Source of the DNA: Zhengitettix transpicula
Lineage: Eukaryota > Arthropoda > Insecta > Orthoptera > Tetrigidae
Reading direction: 5' to 3'
Length of the DNA stretch: 64,000 nucleotides
Assembly (NCBI GenBank): GCA_037074705.1
Contig: CM073594.1
Span: 77,067,009 to 77,131,008, forward strand
A program made the position numbers and the translations under genes. The notes below the pieces were generated by a model. That model worked only from the letters and a program-made list of their open reading frames with translations, made no database searches and was not told the DNA's origin. Of this stretch, positions 46,765 through 58,350 are shown piece after piece (the first letter of the stretch is position 1; every line of letters starts with the position of its first letter).

Positions 46765-47330
46765 GATATTGTAGAGATTACGATGTGTAATGTAAGATTA
46801 TTTAATAACTTTTTTAATATTCTTGTCGGCGAAATTATTGAGGCCTGAGCATTGTTTGGCGCAAGAAAGCAGAGACTGTAAAGGTTGCTACAGTTAATTT
46901 TGTCAAAAAATAGTATGTAAGACACTCAGAACTTTGGCGGAGAACAGCCAGTGTGTGTGTTTGGAGGGCCTGACGAGAATAGTTATGGCGATTGTGTTAT
47001 GGGAGTCTGGCCGGTCTGGTCACGCCTAGATGGAATATAGTTTGGAAATCAACCGAGGATGCTGGTGAATAAATAATAAGGAATTCAGCAAAGTATAAGC
47101 TGAACAAAGGCTGAATATTTTGGCATTAACGTATTCCTATAGCAAAACTGTGTGACAATATGTACGACAACGTAGAGTTCGTGAACTATTAGACAGGCGC
47201 AGGAATATGGTGAAATGAAACGATATAGCAATCAGTGTTTTGGCTTGGAAATGTAATACTTATTTTAAAATTAAAATAATTGTGGAGTGCACAAGCCGGT
47301 ACCGGAGCAGCTCTGAATAAAAATGATATG
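46765..47330 (+). repeat. R4 repeat copy 3, LTR-like
   Basis: Longest copy. It starts ATAT-TGTAGAGATTACG and passes 'cttgtcggcgaaattattga', 'agcagagactgtaaaggttg' and the TATA-like TAGTATGTAAGACACTC, ending near 'ggagcagctctgaataaaaa'. A TG start at an ATAT site, a TATA-like promoter and a 3' AATAAA together suggest a solo LTR of a further family. Four copies in this window lie on both strands. Confidence 0.5.
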
Positions 47331-47339
47331 TATAATAAT

Positions 47340-48551
47340 AGTTTTCAGGGTCGATGATATTAAAAAAAGTTATTGATGATTTTAGTGTATAATTTGAACC
47401 CCTTAAAGCATAATAAGTCAGCACCACTAAGGAAGGGGATGGAGGGACTTTACATAAAAATCACATAAAACAACATAGATTGGTGTCAAATACAGGGTTA
47501 TAGAAGTCAATGAGTTTATTTCTGGCATTCACTATATCACTTAAGCTGTATTTTCACCCCTTGGGATAGGGGTGGAAGGGAGTGAAACAATTTTCCACGT
47601 ACATAACCGAGATTGGTGTCGAATTTGGGGTTATGGAAGTCACTGACGTCAATTCTGACATTTAACGTACTGATTAAGATGTAGTTTAACCCCTAGAAGA
47701 GGGGATGGATAGGACTAAACAAATTTCTGTGTACAGCCTTAAACGAGTTGGGAAAGTTCTACCAATCTTAATACAAATGTTACATACTATCCAGGAACAA
47801 ACACCAAGGGGTTAAGACAAATATATGACCTCTATTGGTGGGGGCCTTTAAAAACGTTCGTAAACGCCCATAATTATCGTCGAATGATACTTTTTCGGGT
47901 TCGCTGAATTTTATAGTGTTTTTCTAGAATTTTCAAGTGTCTAATTCAAGCTCCAAAAGGCACCTTTACCGCAGAGTGCTGATGGGAGGGGTTTACATAA
48001 CAATACCTGCAAAAAAGGCGAGATTGGTGTCGATTCCGGGGTTATAACAGTCGCTGAGTTTAGTTATCGTCTTAACCATGGTGGTTAATGAAATTCAATG
48101 CCCCTCGTCGTGCATTAGACGCGGTTAACGAAACGTTACCCGGAGTAGTTTTGGCCCACGTAAGTCACCGAGTGTATTTTTGATTTTCTTAGGGTACCAA
48201 CTACATTTTTGTCTCAGTGTAGTTAAAGGTTACTGTTTTTCTCTTTTAAGGTAGAGAAGTATATTTAGACTTTATTAAGTTATTAGTATTTTTTACTTTT
48301 AATTCGACGTGTTGTTTTAGACACTCTTATTTTATGTAGGACGATAATTCACGATTTGTTAAAAAACTGTCAGTCATCATCCTTGTTTCTTTGAAGTTAG
48401 ATGTCGAGGGGTTAGGGCAACGTGAATTGGTAAATGTTCCAAACAATGATGCTATTGATTCTAGTCGATTGAATTGTTTACCAAGAGGTTAGTGTCGAAT
48501 CAATTCCTTTTTTCGGAATAAATACCCGGGCAACGCCTAGCACTCAGATAG
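47340..48551 (+). mobile_element. Helitron-like element E with internal tandem units
   Basis: Four or so diverged units repeat 'cacc..t.agggaggggatgga', 'gagattggtgtcgaattt', 'ggggttatggaagtca.tgag' and then a variable AT-rich part. The end is CCCGGGCAACGCCTAGCACTCAGATAG next to T at 48552, a slightly changed Helitron terminus. Same family as 17395-18139 and 23923-24182. The 5' TC end was not found. Confidence 0.6.
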
Positions 48552-48552
48552 T

Positions 48553-49160
48553 TGGAAAAAAGAAGTCGTGATGCAGGCTCTGAGGCTTTTCATGATTGTG
48601 TTTATATAGATCTTGATGCATCTAGCAAGTACGACATCGGTTGGCAAAAGGATGTGTGTAATAGTGAGAATAGAGAAATAGGGTTCCCATGTCGAAACTT
48701 ACCAATATTCCGGTGTAATCCAACGTTAATGTTTGACTGAATCGTGGATTAGATGTTTAGGAATTGAGTCGCGATCGGATGCCAAACAATGGTAGGGATC
48801 TTCATGTAAGAGGGAAACAGGAATTTCGACAATGTAGAGGTTTAAGTATTTTTGTTTTCTCCGAGATCTCACCAGCGAGGCTTTTCTGTCTGTATAACCT
48901 GCCTTCAACAGTTTTGGCGGGGTTTCTGCAGGACGTTCGAAACGAGGAACTGTGAAGAGTGGTGTACTTGTTGGCCCACTATTTTCTATCACAGTGAATT
49001 GTAGTGGAAACGGTAAAAATGTGTTACGTGCGTTTTTCAGGAAGAAGCGATCAATTTCAACCAATTATTAATCGGATTTCGTCATCCAAAATAATGATAA
49101 AAATTAAAACGACTTTTTGATTCAGAAAGTCACGAGATTGGTCTTCAACAATGAAACCAG
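48553..49160. other. No gene found
   Basis: Open frames on both strands (62-112 codons, 48552-49064) have ordinary composition but no recognisable domain or splice context. Confidence 0.35.
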
Positions 49161-49344
49161 CGCCGACCTCTTGTGGTGTGGGGATCAGCGAGACTGCCTC
49201 ATCTCACAGAGGTCCCGGGTTCGGGGTTCGAATCCCGGCTAAGGCATGGATGTTTGAAACCACTCGTTAGTCCCTTAAAAAAGAAAGTGACTATTGAACA
49301 AAGTGGCTAATGAGTTAAGCAGTTGGTGCGACTATAAAGAAAGT
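49161..49344 (+). repeat. tRNA-derived SINE
   Basis: Same family as 5028-5208. The head contains a short internal duplication (GGGTTCGGGGTTCGAATCCC), so two overlapping B boxes are seen. The tail ends 'gttggtgcgactataaagaa' directly before L10. Confidence 0.7.
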
Positions 49345-49348
49345 ATAT

Positions 49349-50223
49349 TGTAATGCCAATTAATTAGGACATTAATTGTTTGAACATAAAATTTTAAATT
49401 GTTTGAGAAATCTATTATTGCGGCAAGAGCTTCTATAGCGACAATGTAGCCCAGCTCTGTTCCTTTGTCGGAAGGTCCGTAAATGGCGTATGCGCGCTAA
49501 AAACGCAAGACGAGAGTTCAGTTCTCGGAAAGACATCGTTGATGTATAACTGTTAGTTGGTGACGAGAATTCAACTGAGTTGGCGATCAGAATTTAACAG
49601 AGTTGGTTGGTGCCTGGACATTTCTGAGGACAAAAAAAAACATTCACGAAAGCATAACGTCGAAACTTGCTAAGTAAAAGCAGTTTTGTGTCCATAGCAG
49701 GCCAGAAATAGTAAAATTTCGGTTTGAGTCCAAAGCAGTAAAGACTGGCAAATCTACAAACCACGGAATTCACCTAAGGTAGCTGACAACAAAAGGGAGG
49801 ATCATCCGAGTTCCTGACATCCTATAAATTTTTATTTGAATCAGTGTAAAATCTGTAAATCTTAGAATCAGTGTAAAATCCCGCAATAGTGTATTTCGAA
49901 ACCGAAAGGTATGCTGGAATGCTGGACAAATGTGAGTAACAAATTACAAATTAATTAATTATGTAAACGTAATTAAAAGATATGTCAGATTTCGTTCTAG
50001 TTTAATTGTCAAGTAAATTTCTTTTCTTTTAATTGTGATTTGTTTGTTAATAAGACTTTTAAACATAATTAATGTGTCCATTACCAAACCCAGTGAAGAC
50101 CCTGAGATCTAATATTTAAAATTTGTAATTGTTTCAAATTATCGCCACAAAATTAATAAATATTGTTTGCAAATTTTATTAATTCCTTTATTTATTTAGC
50201 GACCTCTAATTCAGTATATTACA
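49349..50223 (+). mobile_element. Solo LTR (L10)
   Basis: 875 bp, TGTAATGCCAATTAA...TATATTACA, ATAT duplication (49345-49348, 50224-50227). Contains 'accaaacccagtgaagaccc' near 50082 and two units of an 'aactgagttggcgatcagaa'-type minisatellite near 49558-49612. Closest relative is L12. Confidence 0.8.
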
Positions 50224-50269
50224 ATATATTTTATTAAATGAAACCGGCGAGGGTCTACTTTAAGACATG

Positions 50270-50510
50270 ATCCGGGCAACCTGATTAATTCCCACACACT
50301 GTCGACGAGGGCGGGGTCGTTTCGCGCGCGCGAGCTGTTGGCAACCCTGGCAGGTGCTGGTCGCAATTACGCGATTGCCAGATCCGCGCCTCTAATTGGC
50401 GGCGTCTTTGCCCCGGAGTGTCAACACCGCTTTTACACCTTGCCAGCGCAATTAGGCACCGCAGCACCTGTCAAAAATACTTTCAGCTGTTTGGTTAACG
50501 ACCCCGACCA
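50270..50510. other. Short GC-rich island
   Basis: Very CpG-rich (GCGCGCGCGAGC near 50322), repeat-free, with homeodomain-like 'caattacgcgattg'. Frames on both strands are open by composition. Candidate regulatory element or promoter; no TSS signal seen. Confidence 0.3.
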
Positions 50511-50571
50511 TCGAACATACTTTTTTTTTAGAAATTCATTGTGGTTTTTTTTTGTAACTTTGTTCAAATAG

Positions 50572-51040
50572 GAATTAAGATAGACAGTCAAGATACGACG
50601 GTAAATATATTTTAATAGAAGTCTATCGGATAAGTAGAATGAGCCCTTCGCTGTAATCGTTATTTATTTTCCCTATTATGATATCACCCGTGCTTATGAA
50701 TACGATTGAAATCAATAAATAGCTATAATTGATACATAATATCTGGTTTCGAAATAATTTAAGCTTAAATTTTTTATTGAGTTCATCTAATATTAAAATA
50801 TTTCCGACACTTATTTTTCACGACTTTTTCTACCCATTCAGAAAAGTCTGAGGTTTCACATTTCACAACTTTTTGTGTGGACAGTCATTATTTAGATATT
50901 TACTTGATTCCAGGTTAAATTGAACGCCAGTGTTCTCATACTTCCTGCTTAAATAATGTATGTTCCGCTCATTCCGATACAGGTCTATTTTCACTCCCCT
51001 GCTTGAGAAGCAAATTAATTAGCTGAATATAACTCGATGA
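50572..51040. other. AT-rich stretch, no gene found
   Basis: Nothing recognised. Confidence 0.45.
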
Positions 51041-51924
51041 AATTTTATTTTGATAAGAATAATATTTAAATAATCAATTGATAAATTTAGAAGTCTACAT
51101 ACATCAGCGGATATTGAAATTCCTTTACGTAAATCTAAATATGTACATATAACTTTGCAAATAATAGTAAAACGTAGAATGAAATCATTTATAGATGCCA
51201 GTTTCCTGACATTCTCAGACCATCAACAGAAGTCATTTAAACAAATTTTTCCTTTAAGAAATAGACTATCTGGGGACGGAAAATTTGGTTTCAAAGGTAT
51301 GATTAACTATTAATAAATATATGACCCGAGAATAATCCAAACGTCATAGCAAAAAAATCAACGTAAGAAATTTTTCTAGTCCTGTCTTCAGTTAAATAAT
51401 TAACCCGGCTACTTCATCGGATATTACACCACTGTACCGATATTTAAGTATATTTTATATAACAGCACGCTACATAAATTTGAGTCTCAGTATTTACGTG
51501 GCTGTGGACCATTCGCCATTTACCTGTGTTCATAAAGCAATTATGATCATCATCAATTGTTTACTTTTATTTTACGATTCTCATAGTAATCTTGGCCCCG
51601 TGGTTGAGTCCAGTAGATCTGACTGGACTATTAGGTCATCTTTCGAATAATATTCGCCACTCTGACGTCATTAAGCTTTCGGACATTCCCCCCCAAATGA
51701 TGTTCGCTAAATATTCATAACATAAGAATTAAAAAAAATTCAATGATGATTTTAGTGATTACATACCAACAATATGCCAAACGTAATATTTAATATTTCT
51801 TTAAATCATTAATCAATTCATCAAATTACTTTAATATTCTTTTCTACAGAATCATTGGCCCTTTACTCCAAATTTTATAATTTGTCGGTAGCGACGACAA
51901 ACACTTGGAAAAAAAAGGTCGAAA
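51041..51924 (-). repeat. Repeat X, left arm of an inverted duplication
   Basis: Reverse complement of 54698-55560 with few differences (for example 'cagaatcattggccctttac' here and 'gggccaatgattctg' there). A third, ~100-bp piece of the same sequence is at 52110-52205. No coding or terminal signature, so class unknown. Confidence 0.75.
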
Positions 51925-52096
51925 ATGCCCTAATATTTACAATCCAATATGTTGAAAATCTCTTAATCTCAGGGTCACTACTGGATTTGAAAATTAGAAC
52001 AAAATCAATGTGTAAACTAACTATTAACAATTCAAAATATAAAGAAATTAACCTAAAACAATATGAAATATAAGTGGAAAGAAAGCTGAACAAAAT
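51925..52096 (-). mobile_element. LTR fragment (L13)
   Basis: Signature 'tctcagggtcactactggat' at about 51966. Joined to repeat X at the same base as L11 is on the other arm, so both form one duplicated segment. Confidence 0.65.
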
Positions 52097-52109
52097 GCGC
52101 ACGCAAAAT

Positions 52110-52400
52110 TTGGTTTCACAGGTCTTGGCATAATTAACTAATAATAAATACATGACCCGAGAATAATTCAAACGTCATAGCAAAAAAATCAACGTAAAAA
52201 ATTCTTCTAGTCTGGTTCAGTGCAAAGAAATTCGTTCTCAACTCCCAGAAAACTAACAACACTGAATTAGCATCATGAAACATTTCTCGGTGTTCAAGTG
52301 AACAGGAAAGTTACGACGGAATGAACATATTAAGGTACTCAGAAGCAAACTTAGTTCCGTCTGTTACTCTCTTCGATTATTAATGCTACAAGTATATAAC
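52110..52400 (+). pseudogene. Repeat X piece plus LINE RT fragment
   Basis: 52110-52205 matches X. From 52206 the sequence reads 'tctggttcagtgcaaagaaattcg', then 'acatttctcggtgttcaag' and 'tccgtctgttactctcttcgat', matching the LINE at 57417-57580 (WFSAKK, FLGVQ, SSVCYSLRLL). It is a short, disrupted fragment. Confidence 0.6.
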
Positions 52401-52429
52401 GGTATATTTTGCAGAAGAGGTCCAAGAAT

Positions 52430-53640
52430 CGACCCCTGCGGGGACCCCACAAGGGAGAGAAAGGCCAAAGTCTACCCCAGGCCGTAGCGTCGAGGGAAGG
52501 AAAATAATGTCGACACTTCGGTCATTTCTTGTTTTCCGTTTTGCAATCGTTGATCTCGATTTTAAATTAAGGACCAATGAGTCCGGCGTTTGTGATTGTT
52601 TGTGGAGGCCTTCCGCGGTACGTGACCTAGAACCAGTTCCCGGACCAAATCCAATTTGCTTCCACGACAGACGGTAATACGTATGATTTGCGATCGATTT
52701 ATCCCAGCGGGGGCGCTACCATCCGTAGACTCTATTAAATAAAAATTGATTGACCATCGGAGGAGGGCTCGGCCACAACAAAAGACATCGCCGGAAGGCC
52801 GGCTGTCCCCATTCATTACGAGATCCGTGTTCGCGCTATTTGTTTCTCTACTCCTCAATCACACGCACTCCTTTTTGTAATAGCTCGTTTATTTACTTTT
52901 CGTTTCTGTAATTTATCGACGAGCACGCAATGGTGTAGCTGCTATTGTCCGAGAGAGGCGCACAAAACCTTATGCAATTAACCAGCAGGAAAATATATAG
53001 AGAGAAGCTCAGGAGAAGGATATTGATGAAACAGGCAGAATGAGCTTGAACAATACGTTATTAGCCATTTTATCCACGATCCATCTCGCGAGGCAATGTC
53101 ACTGTAACGAGTCTGGAATACCGAGGCGAGCTCCTCTCTCTCCGTCTTCCTTTTCCTTCTCCTCTCCGTTCCCCCCCGGGTCTGGTCGTTAATTCGGCAC
53201 ACACAGACAAACAGCGAGGTGTGATTTGCGGTGTAATTTGGACAGCGGTTGCAAAACGCGCCGCGTTCTGGTAATTATTAGGTTAGAGGCGACCGGCGGA
53301 GTGTTTGAACAAAGGGTGAGGGGCTTATTATTTTAAACCCATACTTGTTGTACGTGATCACATTTTTGGTCTGATGAATTGTGTACAGACCGAAAGGTAT
53401 AATTTTGCTGCCACGCCGAGTTTGGCTGTGATGCGAGGTTGCACTGAGATGCCTACTTTTCGAGATCGCCGTTCTGTAGTTTCGACGTCGTCGCTTCACG
53501 TTAATCAACGCGAACAGCCATCGCCAAAGCGTCGACTTTGTACGGGAATTCGCTACGGCCATTACAGGAACAGCCTTCTTTTATATCATATACGATGAGC
53601 TCAAGGTCGATCTTCAATCACTCTTAACCATCGTTAGACA
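52430..53640. other. Large GC-rich, repeat-free island
   Basis: The longest GC-richer block here, lying between the arms of the inverted duplication. Contains pyrimidine-rich and CpG-rich parts and several homeodomain-type cores (TTTATTTAC near 52890, TAATTATTAGG near 53272). Frames of 63-98 codons occur on both strands without domain signs. Best read as conserved non-coding or regulatory DNA, or an unrecognised exon. Confidence 0.35.
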
Positions 53641-53856
53641 ACAAAGTTTACATTTTCTCATGCCGTTTCTGTAATTTATAAAGCCTGTTTCTGTATGAAA
53701 CGTACTAGTTTCTTGTTGTTTTCTTTTCTATCGTGTTTTGAACTCTACAGGCGACATCATTGGATATCTCCCTGATAATGTTATAACTACCAGTACAACT
53801 GGCAGCCGTCAACAATTTAGCTCTTAGAATTATAAGTGATTCTGATTGGTAAACAT

Positions 53857-54697
53857 TGTAATGCCAATTAAATAGGCCATTAATTTTTTTAAATAACTAA
53901 ATTGTTAGCCGAAAAAAATTGAATTGTAGCGGTATGAGCTATCAAAGACAAAAATGGTGGCGAGTTCTTTTCTTTTGTCGAAAAGCCGAAATGGAGACCG
54001 CGCGCGTAAGGAACGGCAGTCTGCAAGGAGCCTGGTCGCGAAAGTAATTCAGTCTGGAATCGGTGATGATATGAGAAGGAGGTTAAAATCTGAGTACGAG
54101 AGATATAATACACTTCAGTTCTATTAGAGCATGAAACAGTAAAGTCTGCAAATATAAATTGCAAATCGCGAGTTCCTGAATGGAAGCAAGCAAATAGTTG
54201 TACAGAGAGAGATTTTCATAAAAATTTGCAAACGGGGAAGCAAAAGGTTGCTTCACGATGATGGAACAATTTTCGCATTGAGGGACCGACAACCACTAGC
54301 AGACCAGAGGGGGCGGCTCATCCGAGGTTCCAGATAGCTGAGCACGAGAAATTCTAGCGTGTGTATTAAAATTGCAATGAAGTAGAGTCAGTGTAACTAA
54401 AACTGACTTTTTAGTGTGTTAGTTATCGAGATACAAGAGAGAGATCTGGTACCAGACAGACGATCCGTGAGTAACCAAAACTTTAATAAATTTGTAAACG
54501 ATAATTAAAAGGGAAGAATCAGATTTCGTTCAGAGTTCATTTTGTTCAGCTTTCTTTCCACTTATATTTAATATTTTATATTTTGAATTGTTAATAGTCA
54601 GTTTATACATTGATTTTGTTCTAATTTTCTAATCCAGTAGTGACCCTGAGATTAAGAGATTTTCAACATATTGGATTGTAAATATCAAGGCATTTTC
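53857..54697 (+). mobile_element. LTR (L11), 3'-truncated
   Basis: Starts TGTAATGCCAATTAA and keeps 'taatccagtagtgaccctgaga' near 54630. It stops at the T-run where repeat X begins. The final ~170 bp match L13 in inverted orientation. Confidence 0.7.
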
Positions 54698-55560
54698 GAC
54701 CTTTTTTTTTTCAAGTGTTTGGTCGTCGCTACCGACAAATTATAAAATTTGGTGAAAAGGGCCAATGATTCTGTGGAAAAGAAAATTAAAGTAATTTGAT
54801 GAATTGATTAATGATTTAAAGAAATATTAAATATTACGTTTGGCATATTGTTGGTATGTAATCACTAAAATCATCATTGAATTTTTTTTAATTCTTATGT
54901 TATGAATATTTAGCGAACATCATTTGGGGGGAATGTCCGCAAGCTTAATGACGTCAGAGTGGTGAATGTTATTCGAAAGATGACCTAATAGTCCAGATAG
55001 ATCTACTGGACTCAGCCACGGGGCCAAGATTACTATGAGAATCGTAAAATAAAAGTAAACAATTGATGATGATCATAATTGCTTTATGAACATAGGTAAA
55101 TGGCGAATGGTCCACAGCCACGTAAATACTGAGACTCAAAGTTATGTAGCGTGCTGTTATATAAAATATTCTTAAATATCGGTACAGTGGTGTAATATCC
55201 GATGAAGTAGCCGGGTTAATTATTAACTGAAGACAGGACCAGAAGAATTTTTACGTTGATTTTTTTGCTATGACGTTTGGATTCTTCTCGGGTCATATAT
55301 TTATTATTAGTTAATTATACCTTTGAAACCAAATTTTCCGTCCCCAGATAGTCTATTTCTTAAAGGAAAAATTTGTTTAAATGACTTCTGTTGATGGTCT
55401 GAGAATGTCAGGAAACTGGCATCTATAAAGGATTGCATTTTACGTTTTACTATTATTTGAAAAGTTATATGTACATATTTAGATTTACGTAAAGGAATTT
55501 CAATATCCGCTCATGTATGTAGACTTCTAGTTTTACCAAATATTTATTTAAAATTTTATT
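54698..55560 (+). repeat. Repeat X, right arm of an inverted duplication
   Basis: Inverse of 51041-51924, with the same junction to the LTR. The duplicated unit including LTR sequence is about 1.04 kb, arms separated by about 2.4 kb. Confidence 0.75.
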
Positions 55561-55589
55561 GTTATTATTATCTTCGAGTCATCGGCATA

Positions 55590-55765
55590 AACAACTGATT
55601 AAATGACCTTCCAGATTACATCAAACCTATAAAATCAGTTCTTTATTCGGAAGACACGAACTTAATAACAAGCGGCAGCTACGACAACATAATTGAAAAT
55701 AAAATGTCGATAGTGGCCTGTAGTCATTAAATGTCTGGTTCAGTGCAAAAAAAAATGGTACTCAA
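55590..55765 (+). pseudogene. Older LINE copy, left part
   Basis: Encodes, with shifts, 'DLPDYIKPIKSVLYSEDTN' and 'SGSYDNIIENKM', then WFSAKK-like and VLN-like residues. The catalytic box is YSED in place of YADD. It breaks off exactly where the younger LINE starts and continues at 57417. Confidence 0.7.
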
Positions 55766-57416
55766 CTTACAGACCAATTTCTCTACTTCCGATATTTTCT
55801 AAAATACTAGAAAAAATTTTACACAAAAAGTTACTTGAATTCTTGACGAAGTATAAAGTAATCACTCCGGCTCAACACGGCTTCCTCAAACAAAAATCCA
55901 CGAGCACTGCTATGTACGAGTTCATTCAAAGTATACAAAATTCCCTTGATGAAAAACTGAAAGTAGCCGGAATTTTCGCTGATCTCTCGAAGGCATTTGA
56001 TCTTGTAGATCACAGCATACTCCTCCAAAAATTAGAATATTATGGGATCAGAGGCAACGCTTTGGCACTCTTTAAATCTTATCTCAACAATCGGAAACAG
56101 AAGGTAGCCTTAAAAAACAAAGCTGGTGAGGTGCACTTGTCAGAATGGGAGGGCATTTCTTGAGGCGTGCCTCAGGGCTCAATATTAGGTCCCCTGCTTT
56201 TTCTTTTGTATATTAACGATCTTCCAGAATATATGGACCCTATAAAATCTGTCTTATACGCAGATGACACTAATTTGTTAATTACGGACATTGATTTAAA
56301 TAATCTCAATGCGAATATTGAGACTGCATCTAGAAACCTAAATACTTGGTTCGCCGCCAATAAATTATCGCTCAATGTGCAGAAAACTAGGTTAGTTCGT
56401 TTTACAACAGAAACCAACAACATCGTAACGGATAAGTTCTCTGATCATGCGACTTTCCTCGGCTTGCAGGTCGACAGTAAATTAAAATGGAACTTGCACA
56501 TTGATCGCCTCGTGCACAAACTTAGTTCTGTTTGTTACTCATTGAGACTATTGACGCAACAAGTTGATACCAAAACTGCTTCACTAGTCTACTTTGCCTA
56601 CTTTCATTCACATATGTGTTACGGTATTGCCAACTGGGGCAATTGTTCTCGTAGTGTGGATGTTTTCAAACTGCAAAAACGAGCCATTAGAATTATATCA
56701 GATTCAGATGCTAGAGAAAGCTGCAGGCCGCTGTTCAAAAGACTCCATATTCTGACTCTACCTAGCGCTTGCATATTAGAAATACTAAAATTTGTTAAAC
56801 GCAACATGAACCTTTTTGCAAGTAACGGGGACAATCATGGCTACGACACAAGAAACCGTTCAGTCCTCAGGTCTGACAAGCACAGCCTCAGTCTCTACGA
56901 GTCTAGCGTTCATTATTCCGGTATCGCACTATTTAACAGCCTTCCTGAACATGTAAAGAACATCAACAACTACAACTCATTCGTCAAGGAGTGTAAAACT
57001 TTCCTTGTAAATGAAACTTATTACTCCGTACACGAATTTTTGAATCGGTCTCACATTCGTTGAACTGCCTTGCCTACAAAATTGCCGAATATGCTGTAAT
57101 GTGTAAATAGTTTGTCCAGGTTTCCCCTTTTGGTTCTGTTTTCCTGCCTCTGCTTTCTGTTTTAGTAAATACGAGATCTATGACGACATCCCTCCGTACC
57201 TAGCGACAGGAGATTAATACCAGGAAGTGATTAGTGTCGTGTGCGTGTTTCCTAAAGATAGTGTGTATGATTGTAGTGACTAGACTAATGTAAACAGATA
57301 TGAATTTTTGTGTGTGTTTTTGTGTATTATAAGATTATATGTAATTTATCTACTGTACATTTGTGACGAATCCTATTTCCTCTTTAGAGGGATAATGGTG
57401 AATAAATCTATCTAAC
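55766..57416 (+). pseudogene. 5'-truncated LINE reverse transcriptase, one in-frame stop
   Basis: ORF2 of a non-LTR retrotransposon (Jockey/CR1-like group), which copies element RNA at a nicked target. One frame runs from 55768 to the stop at 57061-57063, about 431 codons, broken only by TGA at 56161-56163 just before GVPQGSILGPLLFLLYINDL. Seen in order: YRPISLLP, QHGFLKQKST, FADLSKAFDLVDHSILLQKL, the PQGS motif, YADD catalytic residues (56257-56268), NKLSLNVQKT, FLGLQVD, SSVCYSLRLL, and the thumb/C-terminal YGIANWG, LQKRAIRII, SCRPLFKRLHIL, YYSVHEFLNR. The endonuclease is missing (5' truncation). The 3' UTR ends 'gaataaatctatcta'. The TGA fits CGA-to-TGA decay. Confidence 0.9.
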
Positions 57417-58078
57417 AGAAAACTAAACTTGTTCAGTTTTTGTCCGGTAACAACAACATTGAATTAGCGACTGATCATGCAACATTTCTCGGTGTTCAAG
57501 TTACGATGGAATGAACATATTGAGGCACTCTCAAGTAAACACAGTTCCGTCTGTTACTCTCTTCGATTATTAATGCAACAAGTTGATACTTTAACTGCAA
57601 AAACGGTATATTATGCATTTTCCATTGAAACATGTGCAATGGAATTACGAGCTGCAAAGTTTCTTCTCGCTCTGCGGAAATATTCAAACTACATAAACGT
57701 GCGATCCGAATATTATCTGGCAAAAATTACAGAGAAAGTTGTAGAACTCTCGTCAAAGCTCTTGGAATTTTAACGTTACACAGTGCACATATTTTGGAAA
57801 CTATTAAATTCGTAAAACGTATTCAAAGTGTGTTTGTTACCAACGGGGAATTCCGTGAATATAATACGACAATCTGTGTGACATTACCGACAGTCAAACA
57901 TCGTCTCTCACTTTTTGAAAGAAGTGTACGTAATGCAGAAATAAAGTTATTTAATTGTCTTCCTCTTAGCATCAAAAGCGTAAGCAGTTACAGCGTATTT
58001 ATTAAGACTCTGCTGATTAACGGCGCGTGTTACTCTGTTGACAAATATGTAAATCGGCTTGAGCCAAATTCACATTAG
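57417..58078 (+). pseudogene. Older LINE copy, right part
   Basis: Resumes with QKTKLVQF-like residues where the left part ended with VLN, then FLGVQV, SSVCYSLRLLMQQVDT, and in the frame 57632-58078 IFKLHKRAIRILSG, ESCRTLVKALGILTLHSAHI, SLFERSV and CYSVDKYVNRL. Frameshifts and stops are present in its first 200 bases. Together with 55590-55765 it is the host of the younger LINE. Confidence 0.8.
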
Positions 58079-58350
58079 TTCCCTAGAAGATACTGGATAA
58101 TTTGTAGAATACTTATATAAATGTTTATTGTCTGTATGTCCAACTGTTACTTCACAATTATTTATTTGATGCCGTCCGCACGGGATTTCCAAACACAGAG
58201 CTGCCAGAAAAATTCTTCCGGAGGCTCCAACACTTTGAAGGCTCATCAGTACAAGAAGATATACAAATGGAAGTGTTATTTTTTTAAAACTTTTAGAGCT
58301 TTTAGTGAAGTGAAGCTCAGCTTACAATTATTTTTTATTCCTTACTATAT

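Noticed and set aside
56172..56423. Antisense frames opposite the LINE reverse transcriptase
   Set aside because: Shadows of the coding strand with no independent signal.
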